DNA of 64,000 bases from Zygotorulaspora mrakii (GCF_013402915.1 NC_050725.1:124001-188000), one strand, 5' to 3'; positions 1 to 8,957 are shown, counted from the stretch's first letter. Notes: generated by a model not told the origin, from the sequence alone. Numbers and translations: made by a program.

Positions 1-190
1 CGGCGGTAATATCTATCTTTCAAAAGAGTCAATTGACGCAGAGCTTTATACATCATGCTCTACCGCTATCAATGTGAATTATCCAGTTGGCGAAGATGGA
101 GATTTTATTGAGTTCCCAGTGCCTGAACAACTAAAACATACTTTCTCTAATGGCAAGTTGCAAAGCAGTGTATTTGACCATGCTGGTTGA
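1..190 (+). CDS. SRV2: Cyclase-associated protein, C-terminal fragment (partial at window start)
   Basis: The window opens inside a reading frame (codons start at base 2) of 62 codons ending in TGA at 188-190. The translation runs from [10 protein letters not shown] to SSVFDHAG and matches the end of the CAP/Srv2 C-terminal beta-helix (CARP) domain, including the family-typical STAIN and EFPVPEQ stretches. In the family this domain binds ADP-G-actin and recycles actin monomers from cofilin; the N-terminal half, outside the window, binds adenylyl cyclase. The following convergent gene is NAM9, as in S. cerevisiae (YNL138W-YNL137C), which supports the identification. Only the last part of the protein is present, so nothing can be said about the start. 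Confidence 0.93.
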   Translation, partial: GGNIYLSKESIDAELYTSCSTAINVNYPVGEDGDFIEFPVPEQLKHTFSNGKLQSSVFDHAG

Positions 191-271
191 ATAACATGTG
201 TATTACTATTTACAGTAGAGAGAATTTTCGTATATACATATATCTAGAAATGCCTAAAGTCTGAAGGTCTT

Positions 272-1720
272 TTATTTACCCCTTCTGACATAGTACATGT
301 ACGCACGCTCATGAACGGGTAGGTCAAATGGAGATATAACCTCAGAGTGACCGGGACGGGCAACAGGGTCTCTGAGATATACAGCATGGCATGTCTTGAA
401 AGATATCTCTAAATGATGTGGTAAAATAGCGAATGGTGCAAGAAATGGTCTAGGTTTCCACGGCGTGAAAAAAGGTTTAGTTGGATCTTCACGACCATAT
501 ACATGAGTTTGCCAAGGCAGTTTCACACTCTGTTTGGCCTGCGCTTCATCTTCCATTAAAACTTTAGGATCGATGGAATCGTGGAAAGTTAACTTGGAGA
601 GCCACTTTTCATCATAAGGAATCTCCACTGCAGCTTGATTACCCATCTTAGATTCAAAGCTCTTTCTTATATCAGCACTATAAAGTTTCACTAATTCGGA
701 TAGATGCTGCTTCCCTGCTCTGATCGCAATTTTTTCGCCATTAGACATGTTTTTCTTCATATCTTCAGATAACGATATCAAGCCGTCAACGATTTTCGAA
801 AGCTCCTCAGGACTCTTAAGCTTTAACTTGTCCAGTGCTAGTTGACCAGATTTTGCAAAGTGTTCGAAGCAATCAAATGCCCTCTTCGCCAGTTTTGGAT
901 TCCTTTCAACGACATATTTGAAGTCTTCGATTGCTAGCGATTCCACTTGTTTCCCCGTACCAAGTGGCACTTTGATCATTTTTTCTAGCATAGCTTTCGG
1001 CGTGCAGGACCGCGTTTCTTCTATTTCCTGTGCTTCCAAAGATTTATTATACTGTTTCAAAAATTCCAGGAATTGCTCCTTCTTTGGGTTTGAATCGGAC
1101 ATTTCTCTTATCTTAGCTATTTTTGCATCCCAAACTTCGCGTGGATTTTCCTTTGCTTGTTTCACGTATTTATTCCACAATACAACTTGTGTCTTATCCA
1201 CCTTCAGACCCTCTTCTAAACTTGGTTTACGCGCTCCTAATGCCTGCATCACTTTCTCTGGTTTCACGTGAAATAAATCGCCAGCCTTCAAGGTATAACC
1301 AGGATGTGCAATCTTAATTCCATTAACGAAAACGTTACCGTGAAGAATAAATTGACGGGCCTGCCTTACCGAAGAAGCAAACATTGCTCTAAATACGGCA
1401 AAATCTAACCTTTTCTCTAAAGCTGCATACGTCTGTGCAAGGAAGGGTGTTTCGTCCGTGGTACTTCCACGTAAAGATGCATCCAGTTGAGCAACAGAGT
1501 CTAGCTTTGGATTGAAGATGCATTGCCATCTTTTCTCGGTCAAATGCTCACCATGATATGCTCTCGTTTCCTGCTTTGCAGTCCATTTCTGCTGGTATAA
1601 AGTCTTTGATCTAAAATCCACTTGACCCTTCTTGTACAGATTAAATAAATTGTACTTATTGAACGAAGTGCGTACTCGGCCCCTCGTCAGAGATTTCAAA
1701 AGAACTGCCTTTCTTGGCAT
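272..1720 (-). CDS. NAM9: Mitochondrial small-subunit ribosomal protein uS4m
   Basis: The frame encodes 482 residues, close to S. cerevisiae Nam9 (about 486). The N-terminus ([11 protein letters not shown], basic) suits import into mitochondria. Residues about 103-150 form an S4 RNA-binding domain ([32 protein letters not shown]), the signature of uS4 proteins that bind the 5' domain of small-subunit rRNA early in assembly. The long C-terminal extension is typical of the fungal mitochondrial form. The ATG at 1720 is the first in frame and fits the family start. The gene converges on SRV2 (82-bp gap) and diverges from EAF7 (265-bp shared promoter), the same arrangement as in S. cerevisiae. Confidence 0.95.
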   Translation of the reverse strand: MPRKAVLLKSLTRGRVRTSFNKYNLFNLYKKGQVDFRSKTLYQQKWTAKQETRAYHGEHLTEKRWQCIFNPKLDSVAQLDASLRGSTTDETPFLAQTYAALEKRLDFAVFRAMFASSVRQARQFILHGNVFVNGIKIAHPGYTLKAGDLFHVKPEKVMQALGARKPSLEEGLKVDKTQVVLWNKYVKQAKENPREVWDAKIAKIREMSDSNPKKEQFLEFLKQYNKSLEAQEIEETRSCTPKAMLEKMIKVPLGTGKQVESLAIEDFKYVVERNPKLAKRAFDCFEHFAKSGQLALDKLKLKSPEELSKIVDGLISLSEDMKKNMSNGEKIAIRAGKQHLSELVKLYSADIRKSFESKMGNQAAVEIPYDEKWLSKLTFHDSIDPKVLMEDEAQAKQSVKLPWQTHVYGREDPTKPFFTPWKPRPFLAPFAILPHHLEISFKTCHAVYLRDPVARPGHSEVISPFDLPVHERAYMYYVRRGK

Positions 1721-1985
1721 CGTCGAACCACGCTCAAGTTGTCAGTTCGTTGTGATCTCGGTTGCACGCCCAATAATGTCCTTGGAATGGATAAGGGACT
1801 CTTATTACCAAGAAACCTCGACCTTCAACTGTGTATACTAAAATCGCATATTCTGAAAATTTTGCAAAATATCATTCGCGACGTTCTATCTGGTAAGGAA
1901 TCTGATATAAACAATAAAATGATCTACAATTTACCGCTGAGATATTGAGACTATATGCTGGCAAAAGGGTGAATGTTGAAATTAT

Positions 1986-4010
1986 ATGATGGCCGCCGAA
2001 TGGACCATTGTTGATGAAATAAGGCTTTTCAGATGGGCTGCAGAATTCAAGCCAGCAGGAATTCATAAGCATTTCCATATGATATGCATAGTAGAGAGAT
2101 TGAATCATCCAGAAAAGTATCCCGTGACACTGCTGCAAAAGGATGGTTCGAAACCTGGCAAGGCTTTTACCGCGAATGATGTATGGGAGAAGCTATCCCT
2201 ATACTACGATCTTGATGCCATGGACAATCTGGAATATCGGAAACCGACAGACCCTTATGTGCCGACTGGCGGTTCAGACGAAAGCATGCTGGAGAAGAGG
2301 TACGACTTGGCGTTTCAGCGCGAGTTTGAGCTGACCTGGGACGAGTATGGGGAACTGATACTGGCCAATGCGAGAGACGATGTAGCAGACCAAGAGGAAG
2401 AACGAGAAGGAAACGAAAGTACCACGAACAAGATGCTCAAGGTTGAGAAGAGTATTCATCCAAAATTTGAGGATCACAAAGAAATAACGAATGAATTAGA
2501 ACCTCTTTCAGGCAATATTCGCACAAGAAGGTCAAATAGACTTCGCAAATCTCCAAAAGTCGACGCAGATAAGGACAATAGCGACCAAAGTGGACCTGAC
2601 TCTTTCAGCAATGAAAGTGCTCCCAAAGATAACTATGAGCAAACAGTAGACCTTAAGAAGGCACCTGATGACAAAGTGTACCAAGGCAAAATGCAGCAGA
2701 TTGGTGAAGAAAGCAAGCTAGCTCATGAGCTAGGACAAAAACAACAGCAAAAATCAGAGAAAGAGTACGAGAAACAGAGGGAAAGTGAACAAGAAAAAGA
2801 GAAGAAGGAATCAAAAGAGAACGATCAAAAACGAGAACTGGAACAAGTGCACGAACAGGTGCAGAGACAGGCGCAGGAACAGGAACAAGTACACAAACAG
2901 GTACAAGAACAGGTACAAGGACAGGCACAAGGACAGGCACAAGAACAGGTGCACGAACAGTTACACGAACAGTTACACGAACAGAATCAGAAGCAGCAAC
3001 AGCAAAGGCGAGAGGAAGAGAAACAGGAGGGAAATGAAAAGGAGCATAAGAAACAGCAGCGAAAAGAGCCTCAACAAACTCAGGGAAAAGATCTGCAACA
3101 AAAACAAGAGAAAGTACAAGACAAGGTTCAAGACAAAGCTCATGAAAAAGTGAAAGAGAAGGGAGAAATGAAAGTACAAGAAAAAGAAGAAATGAAAGTA
3201 CAAGAAAAAGAGGAAGAAGTGAAGGTGCAAGACAAAGAAGAAGAGAAAGAAACGAAGAATGTACGAGGGCAGGTACCGGAGAAAGAGCCAAAGAAGGTTC
3301 AAGATATCGATGACAAAGAAATTCAGAACATGGACCAAAAGCAAGAAATTACAGAAGTGAGAAGAACGCAACAAGAATCTCCTCACGATGGTCCAGATAA
3401 ACATGCCCCTCAAAATGAAAGTTTAAAAGGCATCGATTCAGCTACTGAAGAGGGCATAGAAACCAAATTGAGCCACGGAAACGATCAATGGAAGGCGGAG
3501 AGCGGAGATGAACGAAGCACCTCTGAAGACTTGCGTAAAGAGGAAATATCGGACATAGATGTAGTGATCAATGTCAACGTCAATGCCAATCTCTCAAAGA
3601 TACCATCTAATGATCAGCCTCTTGCGAAGAGAACGCGACATTCATCAGTAGCAACTCCTGGACCTACTGAACTTTCTCCGAAGAGGAGAAAGAGAAATGA
3701 GGCCACACCATCTATTGATGCAAAGACGATTGAATCCACTAAAGGGCCGAAAACAGGGTCCGAAACAGAGTCCAAACCCGACTCCAAAACTGATTCCAAA
3801 ACTGATTCCAAAACTGATTCCAAAACTGATTCCAAAACTGATTCCAAAACTGATTCCAAAACTGATTCCAAAACTGATTCCAAAACTGATTCCAAAACTG
3901 AAAATAAAGCCCAGAATACACCAAGCACTGATCAAGTAAGTCCACCGGCCACCAAAGCACCTAAACGGGTCAGCACAAGAGTGTCTAGTAGGCTTCGGAA
4001 TAGAAAGTAG
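1986..4010 (+). CDS. EAF7: NuA4 histone acetyltransferase subunit Eaf7 (MRGBP family) with an expanded repetitive tail
   Basis: Residues about 5-130 form the conserved Eaf7/MRGBP domain (WTIVDEIRLFRWA, KPAGIHKHFHM, TLPW-like LTWDEYGELIL), which joins Eaf3 and Eaf5 in the NuA4/TINTIN module acting on chromatin. The rest is a long charged, low-complexity tail rich in K, E and Q, ending in basic patches. At 674 residues it is much longer than S. cerevisiae Eaf7 (about 425). The extra length lies in tandem repeats: Q-rich units from residue 288, KVQEKEE-type units near 395-415, and ten KTDS units from residue 599. All repeat units are multiples of three bases, so the frame is kept. Two in-frame ATGs open the gene (1986 and 1989). 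Confidence 0.93.
   Translation: MMAAEWTIVDEIRLFRWAAEFKPAGIHKHFHMICIVERLNHPEKYPVTLLQKDGSKPGKAFTANDVWEKLSLYYDLDAMDNLEYRKPTDPYVPTGGSDESMLEKRYDLAFQREFELTWDEYGELILANARDDVADQEEEREGNESTTNKMLKVEKSIHPKFEDHKEITNELEPLSGNIRTRRSNRLRKSPKVDADKDNSDQSGPDSFSNESAPKDNYEQTVDLKKAPDDKVYQGKMQQIGEESKLAHELGQKQQQKSEKEYEKQRESEQEKEKKESKENDQKRELEQVHEQVQRQAQEQEQVHKQVQEQVQGQAQGQAQEQVHEQLHEQLHEQNQKQQQQRREEEKQEGNEKEHKKQQRKEPQQTQGKDLQQKQEKVQDKVQDKAHEKVKEKGEMKVQEKEEMKVQEKEEEVKVQDKEEEKETKNVRGQVPEKEPKKVQDIDDKEIQNMDQKQEITEVRRTQQESPHDGPDKHAPQNESLKGIDSATEEGIETKLSHGNDQWKAESGDERSTSEDLRKEEISDIDVVINVNVNANLSKIPSNDQPLAKRTRHSSVATPGPTELSPKRRKRNEATPSIDAKTIESTKGPKTGSETESKPDSKTDSKTDSKTDSKTDSKTDSKTDSKTDSKTDSKTDSKTENKAQNTPSTDQVSPPATKAPKRVSTRVSSRLRNRK
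2847..2984 (+). repeat. Degenerate 12-bp tandem repeat in EAF7 coding sequence (Q-rich)
   Basis: Eleven 12-bp units of the form (G/T)(T/C)(A/G)CA(A/C)(G/A)(A/G)ACAG lie head to tail, with one 6-nt interruption at 2883-2888. They encode a four-residue period (V/A/L)-(Q/H)-(E/G/K)-Q. Units differ from one another, so the array is older than the near-perfect one at 3780. Confidence 0.9.
3780..3899 (+). repeat. Near-perfect 12-bp minisatellite in EAF7 coding sequence (KTDS)
   Basis: Ten tandem copies of GATTCCAAAACT occur. Nine are identical; the first reads GAC in place of GAT. They encode Asp-Ser-Lys-Thr repeats. The near identity of the units at DNA level, despite free synonymous sites, indicates recent expansion or homogenisation. 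Unit length is a multiple of three, so copy-number change keeps the frame. Confidence 0.97.
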
Positions 4011-4061
4011 ATTGACAACGTTAATCAGATACAAAAACATATAAGCAACTGTATAACTTAT

Positions 4062-4406
4062 TTAGTTGATCTTCAACAACTCAACGTCAAAAACTAAAGT
4101 GGCATTTGGAGGGATCAAACCTGGGAACCCACGGGGGCCGTAAGCGTATGGGCCTGGAATGGTCAATCTGGCCTTTTCACCCACAGACAATTTTGGAATA
4201 GCGGCATCCCATCCCTTGATGACTTGTCCAACACCAATGTTGCATTGGAATGGGGAACCTCTGTCAACCGAAGAGTCAAACTTTTGGCCGTTCTCCAAAG
4301 TACCAGTGTAATGGATGGTAACTAAATCACCATTCTTTGGGAAGGTCTTTCCATCACCTGGTGCTAATCTGTCAACCTTGACGTTTCCTTCAATTGTTTC
4401 GGACAT
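4062..4406 (-). CDS. FPR1: FKBP12-type peptidyl-prolyl cis-trans isomerase
   Basis: The 114-residue protein is a single FKBP domain of normal length. Family residues are visible: the [14 protein letters not shown] strand, the RGSPFQ loop, the buried Trp in VIKGWD, and [14 protein letters not shown] with the Tyr that contacts the ligand. FKBP12 is cytosolic and nuclear, catalyses proline isomerisation, and as a complex with rapamycin or FK506 inhibits TOR or calcineurin. The ATG at 4406 is the first in frame. The gene is convergent with EAF7 (51-bp gap), as YNL136W-YNL135C are in S. cerevisiae. Confidence 0.97.
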   Translation of the reverse strand: MSETIEGNVKVDRLAPGDGKTFPKNGDLVTIHYTGTLENGQKFDSSVDRGSPFQCNIGVGQVIKGWDAAIPKLSVGEKARLTIPGPYAYGPRGFPGLIPPNATLVFDVELLKIN

Positions 4407-5861
4407 TGTACTCTCAAAAATAACTTATGAACAGTTCTCAACTCTGGTCTTGTCGATCATCCCTGGTTATATCTTGTTTGCCATTCTCAACAATAAACTT
4501 TAACATGCTCTGCCGCTCGAAGTCAATGAATCATAAAAGCAGGGTAATAACAAAGGGTTTGCCAAATAGCCCTTTGTTAGCATGAATTGGGTTGGATGCT
4601 TTAGAAGAACCTTTTGCTCAACCAAGGGTGAACTTACTTCGGTGCGATGGGCAATCGATGCTGCTATTTACGATTCTATGATTAGGACAGTACAAAATGC
4701 AAACAAGTCTTTGCCTTCCTTGGTTCATTGCTTGCCTTTGAAGCGTGTACGAGGTCTCTATATAGTTATGGAACTTTCACCATGTATTCTTTCAGATCCT
4801 TGAAGTAGGGCTAGTGAGAGGAGCACTCTGAGAAATGGCATTTAAACCTATTGGTGCAGCAGATGCCCCGAACAGCTAAGGCGGAAGGAAACGGGAACGC
4901 TGAGGTTCCCCAAAAAGAGGCTACTCTGTAACTGAGTTTTATAGCAGAGGTCTGGAGAGCCCAATCACGAAATCCCGTATTGATCAGGAGCCATTTTGAG
5001 ACTTCTCGCTTGTTTCCGGGTATCCTACTATTAGCTCTATGAACATATGCAGCGGTCAGTGCTTAAACGAACTGTGTTCTGTGTTTGGCATTCAGCTCAT
5101 TCGAGAGATATCAATCTTTTGCGGGACACCAAGCCGTTGACCGTCTATCTTGTGTGGAGCGCATCTTTTCTGATTCGTTCACATGCCGCAATAAGGACCG
5201 ATAGGGACGAGCCACATAAATTTCAGCAGTTCGTGTTGAAGTAGCCGAACGATGACATGGCAACTTGCCGCCCAGTGCGCCAAACTGAGAGTGATCAGCG
5301 AGCCATTGCGCAGTTTTGACGAGCGTCCAAGAGGGTCACATACCCGGTGGCATCTGCTAAGGAAAGTCCCTGAAGCGAGAGCCACTTTTGCCTCCTCCTT
5401 GCTTCCTCCGTAAGCTGCTAGAATTTCAACCACTAAAGCATGGCTACTGCAACGGCAACTACCACTCTTTTGCAGCAGCAATAAACGAGCCGACACACGC
5501 AGAGCATTCCGAGTTGCGAAACCCCAACCGCGATCTTAGTATGTTGCTAAATCTTGGATAATTGCTGCGATGCTGCGCATGGTAATGCTAAAACTCGCCT
5601 GCAAATCAGCATCCGTTTTTCTCCTTCCTGAACAGAGGTATCACTCCGGCGATATGTAACATCTGGACTTCTTGTCGGCTGTTCTCATAAGAGTTGAGGT
5701 GCTAGCAAGTGGTCTGGCTTGGACACCTTGCTTCACTTTGCTTCATGCCAGCCTTCTCCTTAACCACCCTTTTTCCTTTTGGATTGGTTCGCAAAGTGAA
5801 AGAAATACGATTGCTCTTTCCGGTAATAAGTAAGGTAATAGGGTAACGTATTAATAAGCAT

Positions 5862-5881
5862 TGTGATCGACTACGATCACA
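5862..5881. promoter_or_regulatory. Perfect inverted repeat upstream of TATA box (possible dimeric factor site)
   Basis: Arms TGTGATCG and CGATCACA are separated by ACTA. The repeat ends 17 bp before the TATA box of the YNL134C-like gene, a plausible upstream activating or operator position. The binding factor is not known. Confidence 0.4.
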
Positions 5882-5898
5882 GCAAAGCCATATGCGTC

Positions 5899-5905
5899 TA
5901 TATAA
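5899..5905 (+). promoter_or_regulatory. TATA box of the YNL134C-like gene
   Basis: TATATAA lies 93 bp before the ATG at 5998, a usual distance in yeast. A short upstream ORF (5920-5940, six codons) lies between and may or may not be in the transcript. Confidence 0.55.
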
Positions 5906-5997
5906 GACTTAGCTCAATCATGGATAAGGAAATGCATTGAGGGAGTTCTTGAAGACATTTTCAAAAGCACCTTTTGTTGTAAAGTATTTCCGTAGAC

Positions 5998-7110
5998 ATG
6001 TCATTACCAGGTACGATGAAAGCAGCAGTGACTGAAGGCGACAGTGTCGTCGTTAAAAGCGGTGTTCCTGTACCACCAGTTGGTGACGAAGGAATTTTAG
6101 TCAAGGTGCAAGCAGTTGCTGGTAACCCAACAGACTGGAAACATGCGACATACAAAATTGGCCCGCAGGGATCCATTGTCGGTTGTGATGTAGCGGGTAA
6201 AGTTGTCAAAGTGGGTCGTAACGTGAAAAACTTCAAAGTTGGGGACGAGATATATAGTGTTGTTCACGGTTCCTCGGTCAAGCATCCAGAGAACGGTGCA
6301 TTCGCGGACTATTCAGTTTTGGACAGTAATATATCGCTGAAGGTTCCAAGCGGTGCCACACTGGGCGGCAAGGAATTCATCCCCGCGGGTCCAGTGAGAT
6401 CTATTGAGGCAGCTGCTTCGCTGCCTGTTTCCCTCTTTACCGCAGGCCAAATTTTAACCTATAACATGGGTTTGAAAAGGGAATGGGAGCCTGCAAAACC
6501 GCAGCACGACTATCCGTTGTTAGTTTGGGGTGGAGCAACAGCTGTGGGACAGTTAACTATTCAACTCGCCAAAAAAATGAACGGTTTCACTAAGATCATT
6601 GCTGTCGCCTCTAAAAAGCACGAAAAAACCTTGAAAAGCTATGGGGTAGACGAACTATTCGACTATCATGATTCAGACGTTATTGAACAAATAAAAAAGA
6701 CGTACGACTACTTGCCTCAGTTGCTGGATGCCGTATCTGCGCCTGAAAGCTTCACTCAAGTTTACAAACTAGGTTCAAAAGATGCTCCTACAACTCTGTT
6801 ACAGTTAACAACCATGAACGAGGAAATCATCAAACCGGAAGAAAGAAATCCAAACGTCAAGGTTGAAGGTACAATGCTCTACTCCGTCACTGGGCTTGAA
6901 GTGCCATTTGGTAACATGACAATACCAGCTAACCCTCAATACAGACAGACAGCCATCGATTTCATACAGTTCATTGAGCCAAAAATCAACAACGGTGAAA
7001 TTTATCACATACCACTTCAAACTTTCAAAGGTTTGGACGCCGTTCCCGACATGTTGAATGACATCAAACAGGGTAAGAATTCAAATGTTAAATATGTGGC
7101 ATTGTTTTAG
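5998..7110 (+). CDS. Zinc-free medium-chain (quinone oxidoreductase-like) reductase, YNL134C homologue
   Basis: The 370-residue protein is an MDR-superfamily reductase: a GroES-like N-terminal domain (AVAGNPTDWKH, GCDVAGKVVKVG, GDEIYSVVHG) followed by a Rossmann domain with the NADPH-binding turn GGATAVGQ at residues 178-185. It follows S. cerevisiae YNL134C along its length (GNPTDWKH, LPVSL, ELFDYHD, VPFG, EIHHIP-like EIYHIP). The Cys/His zinc ligands of classical alcohol dehydrogenases are not apparent. YNL134C is reported as a stress-induced NADPH-dependent alcohol dehydrogenase or aldehyde reductase; the substrate here is inferred only. The gene is on the opposite strand to its S. cerevisiae counterpart relative to FPR1 and FYV6, so a local inversion occurred in one lineage. 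Confidence 0.88.
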   Translation: MSLPGTMKAAVTEGDSVVVKSGVPVPPVGDEGILVKVQAVAGNPTDWKHATYKIGPQGSIVGCDVAGKVVKVGRNVKNFKVGDEIYSVVHGSSVKHPENGAFADYSVLDSNISLKVPSGATLGGKEFIPAGPVRSIEAAASLPVSLFTAGQILTYNMGLKREWEPAKPQHDYPLLVWGGATAVGQLTIQLAKKMNGFTKIIAVASKKHEKTLKSYGVDELFDYHDSDVIEQIKKTYDYLPQLLDAVSAPESFTQVYKLGSKDAPTTLLQLTTMNEEIIKPEERNPNVKVEGTMLYSVTGLEVPFGNMTIPANPQYRQTAIDFIQFIEPKINNGEIYHIPLQTFKGLDAVPDMLNDIKQGKNSNVKYVALF

Positions 7111-7805
7111 TGCACGAGACTGTGTAGAAGTGCAGGTTACATAATGAATACATAGTAAGTCTTTTTCATAATTTACCATTTGTTTTATTTTTTGAAATTT
7201 CATTCGCTTGCCGCCAAAGTGCAGCATTTTCTAATGAAAAGTTAATAAATTATCAACAAAGTATAAGTGGAAATGTTGAGCAATAATATGATTATGTGTG
7301 GGACTGCAATAGATTGGCTTCATGGATATGATGTTTCATGTTTGTGACCCATAGCTAGACTGCTTCTTAATAGAGAGTAGGCCAATCAAACAATTATACA
7401 TCTGCCATAGAGTCATAAAGAAGCTACAGACCTCCGCAAACAGAGTAAAGGAGCCAGATGTAAGTCAAGTTAAGGAAATGACAAGATGAAAGGTGGTGTC
7501 CCCAGCATAATGATATCTTGAAGAGCATCCTCTGATTCAAGAATTGGCTTCAACTTGTAAAAAACCACACTGCGTTGCACTAACGAGAAGACGTGGATAC
7601 ATCAAAAGTGAACAGCGGTAGAGCAGTGGCCGATATTTACTATCAGCAACATGATAGCTGAGCATCGAACAGACAGGCACTGAGAGCTTAACCTAGATAC
7701 GAAATACTATTTACAGCAGTGGTAGGGCCTGGCTTCAAACTATTTTATGCCATCCGTAACACCTGGCAACGGTCCAGGACAGCATTTCAGCAATCAGCTC
7801 TGTTC
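7111..7805. other. Intergenic region between the reductase gene and the small ORF
   Basis: About 700 bp with no coding frame of note. It is AT-rich at the left end (reductase 3' end). A CACTAAC motif near 7578 and an acceptor-like ATTTACAG ending at 7716 were seen, but no convincing donor with a preceding ATG was found. Confidence 0.5.
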
Positions 7806-8078
7806 ATGCAATATCGCAGCTTCCATCCGGTCCAGACTAATCCACCTTTCTGCTGTTCTGCAACTAATTTCGTCGAACTCCCTCCTAATGAGGAATGGCC
7901 TCAATACGCTATGGGGCAACTTCCCACCCAATTAGGTCTCGACTACTGGAGAAACAACACTCTTTTCATACACAATGCCAGACACCAGTCTGAAACGAGG
8001 CTAATTTTAGACAGACACGGTGACCAAATGACGCAAAAACAACTTTTACTGCAAGTACTAAAAGCAGATTGGGAATAA
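7806..8078 (+). CDS. Unrecognised small protein (putative, 90 aa)
   Basis: An ATG frame of 90 codons begins MQYRSFHPVQTN and ends LLQVLKADWE. It contains FVELPPNEEWPQYAMG and QLGLDYWRNNTL, which have a folded-protein rather than random look. The frame is open for another 38 codons upstream, without an ATG, as far as a stop at 7689, so an upstream exon cannot be excluded. Codon choice is like that of neighbouring genes. I recognise no family and S. cerevisiae has no annotated gene at the equivalent place. It lies alone in a 1.5-kb gap between the YNL134C-like reductase and the cell-wall protein gene. It may be a lineage-specific gene, a fast-evolving or spliced small gene, or a chance ORF. Confidence 0.35.
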   Translation: MQYRSFHPVQTNPPFCCSATNFVELPPNEEWPQYAMGQLPTQLGLDYWRNNTLFIHNARHQSETRLILDRHGDQMTQKQLLLQVLKADWE

Positions 8079-8597
8079 ATAGGCATAGTTGCTCTGGAAA
8101 GACCTCAATCCTGCATGACAACCACAGTTTTCGTAGTATCCTGCTGCATACTGCGAGATGAAAAATGTTTACGTATTACGCGAAAGGTTACTCGCGTTGT
8201 ACCCAAATTTGTCATGTAAAAAAATGCATCAAAAATAGCGTTCGGGGTCCTTGAAGTTCCAGCCAGCTCGGAACCTAAGGTCGAATCCAGTAAGAAAGAC
8301 GCGAACAATAACGGCATGAAGGACGACATTCTTGCCGAGAACAACGACTGTGGGAGATATGCTGGGAGATTTCGCAGTAGCAGAGGTCAAAAAAATGTAC
8401 TGATACATTTTATGATGTTTTCAAAGTGAAGCTTTTCGTTGCTGAGCCAAGGCCAGCTGGTGAGCCTTTATCGTATATAAAGGAGCACTTATTCTAAGTT
8501 GAATTATAATGTGGTATTTTGTATCACTTATCAGAGTGTGAATATCAAGAAGAATATTACAAACTCATCTTCCATCCTTCGCTTAACTTTATCAAAA
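8079..8597. other. Intergenic region and promoter of the CWP2-like gene
   Basis: No supported gene. A 74-codon minus-strand frame (8105-8329) has a hydrophobic start but no recognisable family. The right part is the promoter of the cell-wall gene, with a TATA box at 8474-8480 and a pyrimidine- and A-rich leader before the ATG at 8598. Confidence 0.5.
8474..8480 (+). promoter_or_regulatory. TATA box of the CWP2-like gene
   Basis: TATATAA lies 124 bp upstream of the ATG at 8598, followed by an A-rich leader (ATCAAAAATG), as in highly expressed yeast genes. Confidence 0.6.
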
Positions 8598-8858
8598 ATG
8601 CAATTTTCCGTTATCGCTTTCACCGCTGCTTCTGCTTCTGTTGCTTTTGCTCAATCTGCTATCTCTCAAATCAGTGATGGTCAAATTCAAGCCCCAAGCT
8701 CCACTGCCCCAACTGCTGGTCCTTCTTCAGTTCCACCACAAACCACTGCTAGCAACGGTACTACCACTTCTATTGCTAGCCAAACCGAAAACGGTGCTAA
8801 CCAAGTCGGTGGTGCCGCTTTGGCTGGTTTGGTCGCTGTCGGTGCTATGTTGATCTAA
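8598..8858 (+). CDS. Small GPI-anchored cell-wall mannoprotein, Cwp2-like, with one PIR motif
   Basis: The 86-residue protein has three parts. Residues 1-18 are a signal peptide ending in AFA. Then comes a single PIR-type motif (SQISDGQIQ, residues 23-31), the sequence whose Gln is linked to beta-1,3-glucan. A Ser/Thr/Pro-rich stalk follows, and the end is a GPI signal: TENGAN (probable attachment at Asn65 or Gly66) followed by a hydrophobic tail ending AMLI. Size, PIR motif and TENGA attachment site match S. cerevisiae Cwp2, whose gene is on chromosome XI, so this copy is either a relocated orthologue or a paralogue. The frame is open upstream through non-ATG codons; the ATG at 8598 gives the signal peptide. 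Codon usage (GCT, GGT, GTC, AAC, ACT) is that of a highly expressed gene. Confidence 0.85.
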   Translation: MQFSVIAFTAASASVAFAQSAISQISDGQIQAPSSTAPTAGPSSVPPQTTASNGTTTSIASQTENGANQVGGAALAGLVAVGAMLI

Positions 8859-8957
8859 GCATCCTCGGGATTTATAATTGGGAAATCTATTTTAACTAAG
8901 TTCGTTCTATAGCCAATTTTATATAATAGAATAAATATACCTGGTGCATTGGTTTTT

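Larger units (their letters stand above)
4407..5997. other. Long divergent intergenic region FPR1 / YNL134C-like
   Basis: About 1.6 kb without a recognisable gene. A 73-codon ATG frame at 4582-4803 and a 105-codon minus-strand frame at 5179-5496 look like chance ORFs with no family resemblance. Near the right end lie a perfect inverted repeat (5862-5881), a TATA box (5899-5905) and a six-codon upstream ORF (5920-5940), all pointing at the gene starting at 5998. By eye the stretch is less AT-rich than most gaps in this window. Confidence 0.6.

Noticed and set aside
3614..4040. Three antisense or off-frame ORFs over the EAF7 repeat region (VLES-, GISF- and NQFW-type repeats)
   Set aside because: They are translations of the 12-bp minisatellite in other frames; the repeat period keeps all frames open.
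5179..5496. 105-codon minus-strand ORF in the FPR1/YNL134C-like gap
   Set aside because: No family resemblance, Ser/Cys/Leu-rich chance composition, and no supporting signals.
8105..8329. 74-codon minus-strand ORF with a hydrophobic start resembling a signal peptide
   Set aside because: No recognisable domain or homologue, and the rest of the sequence looks random; it probably reflects AT-rich chance coding.
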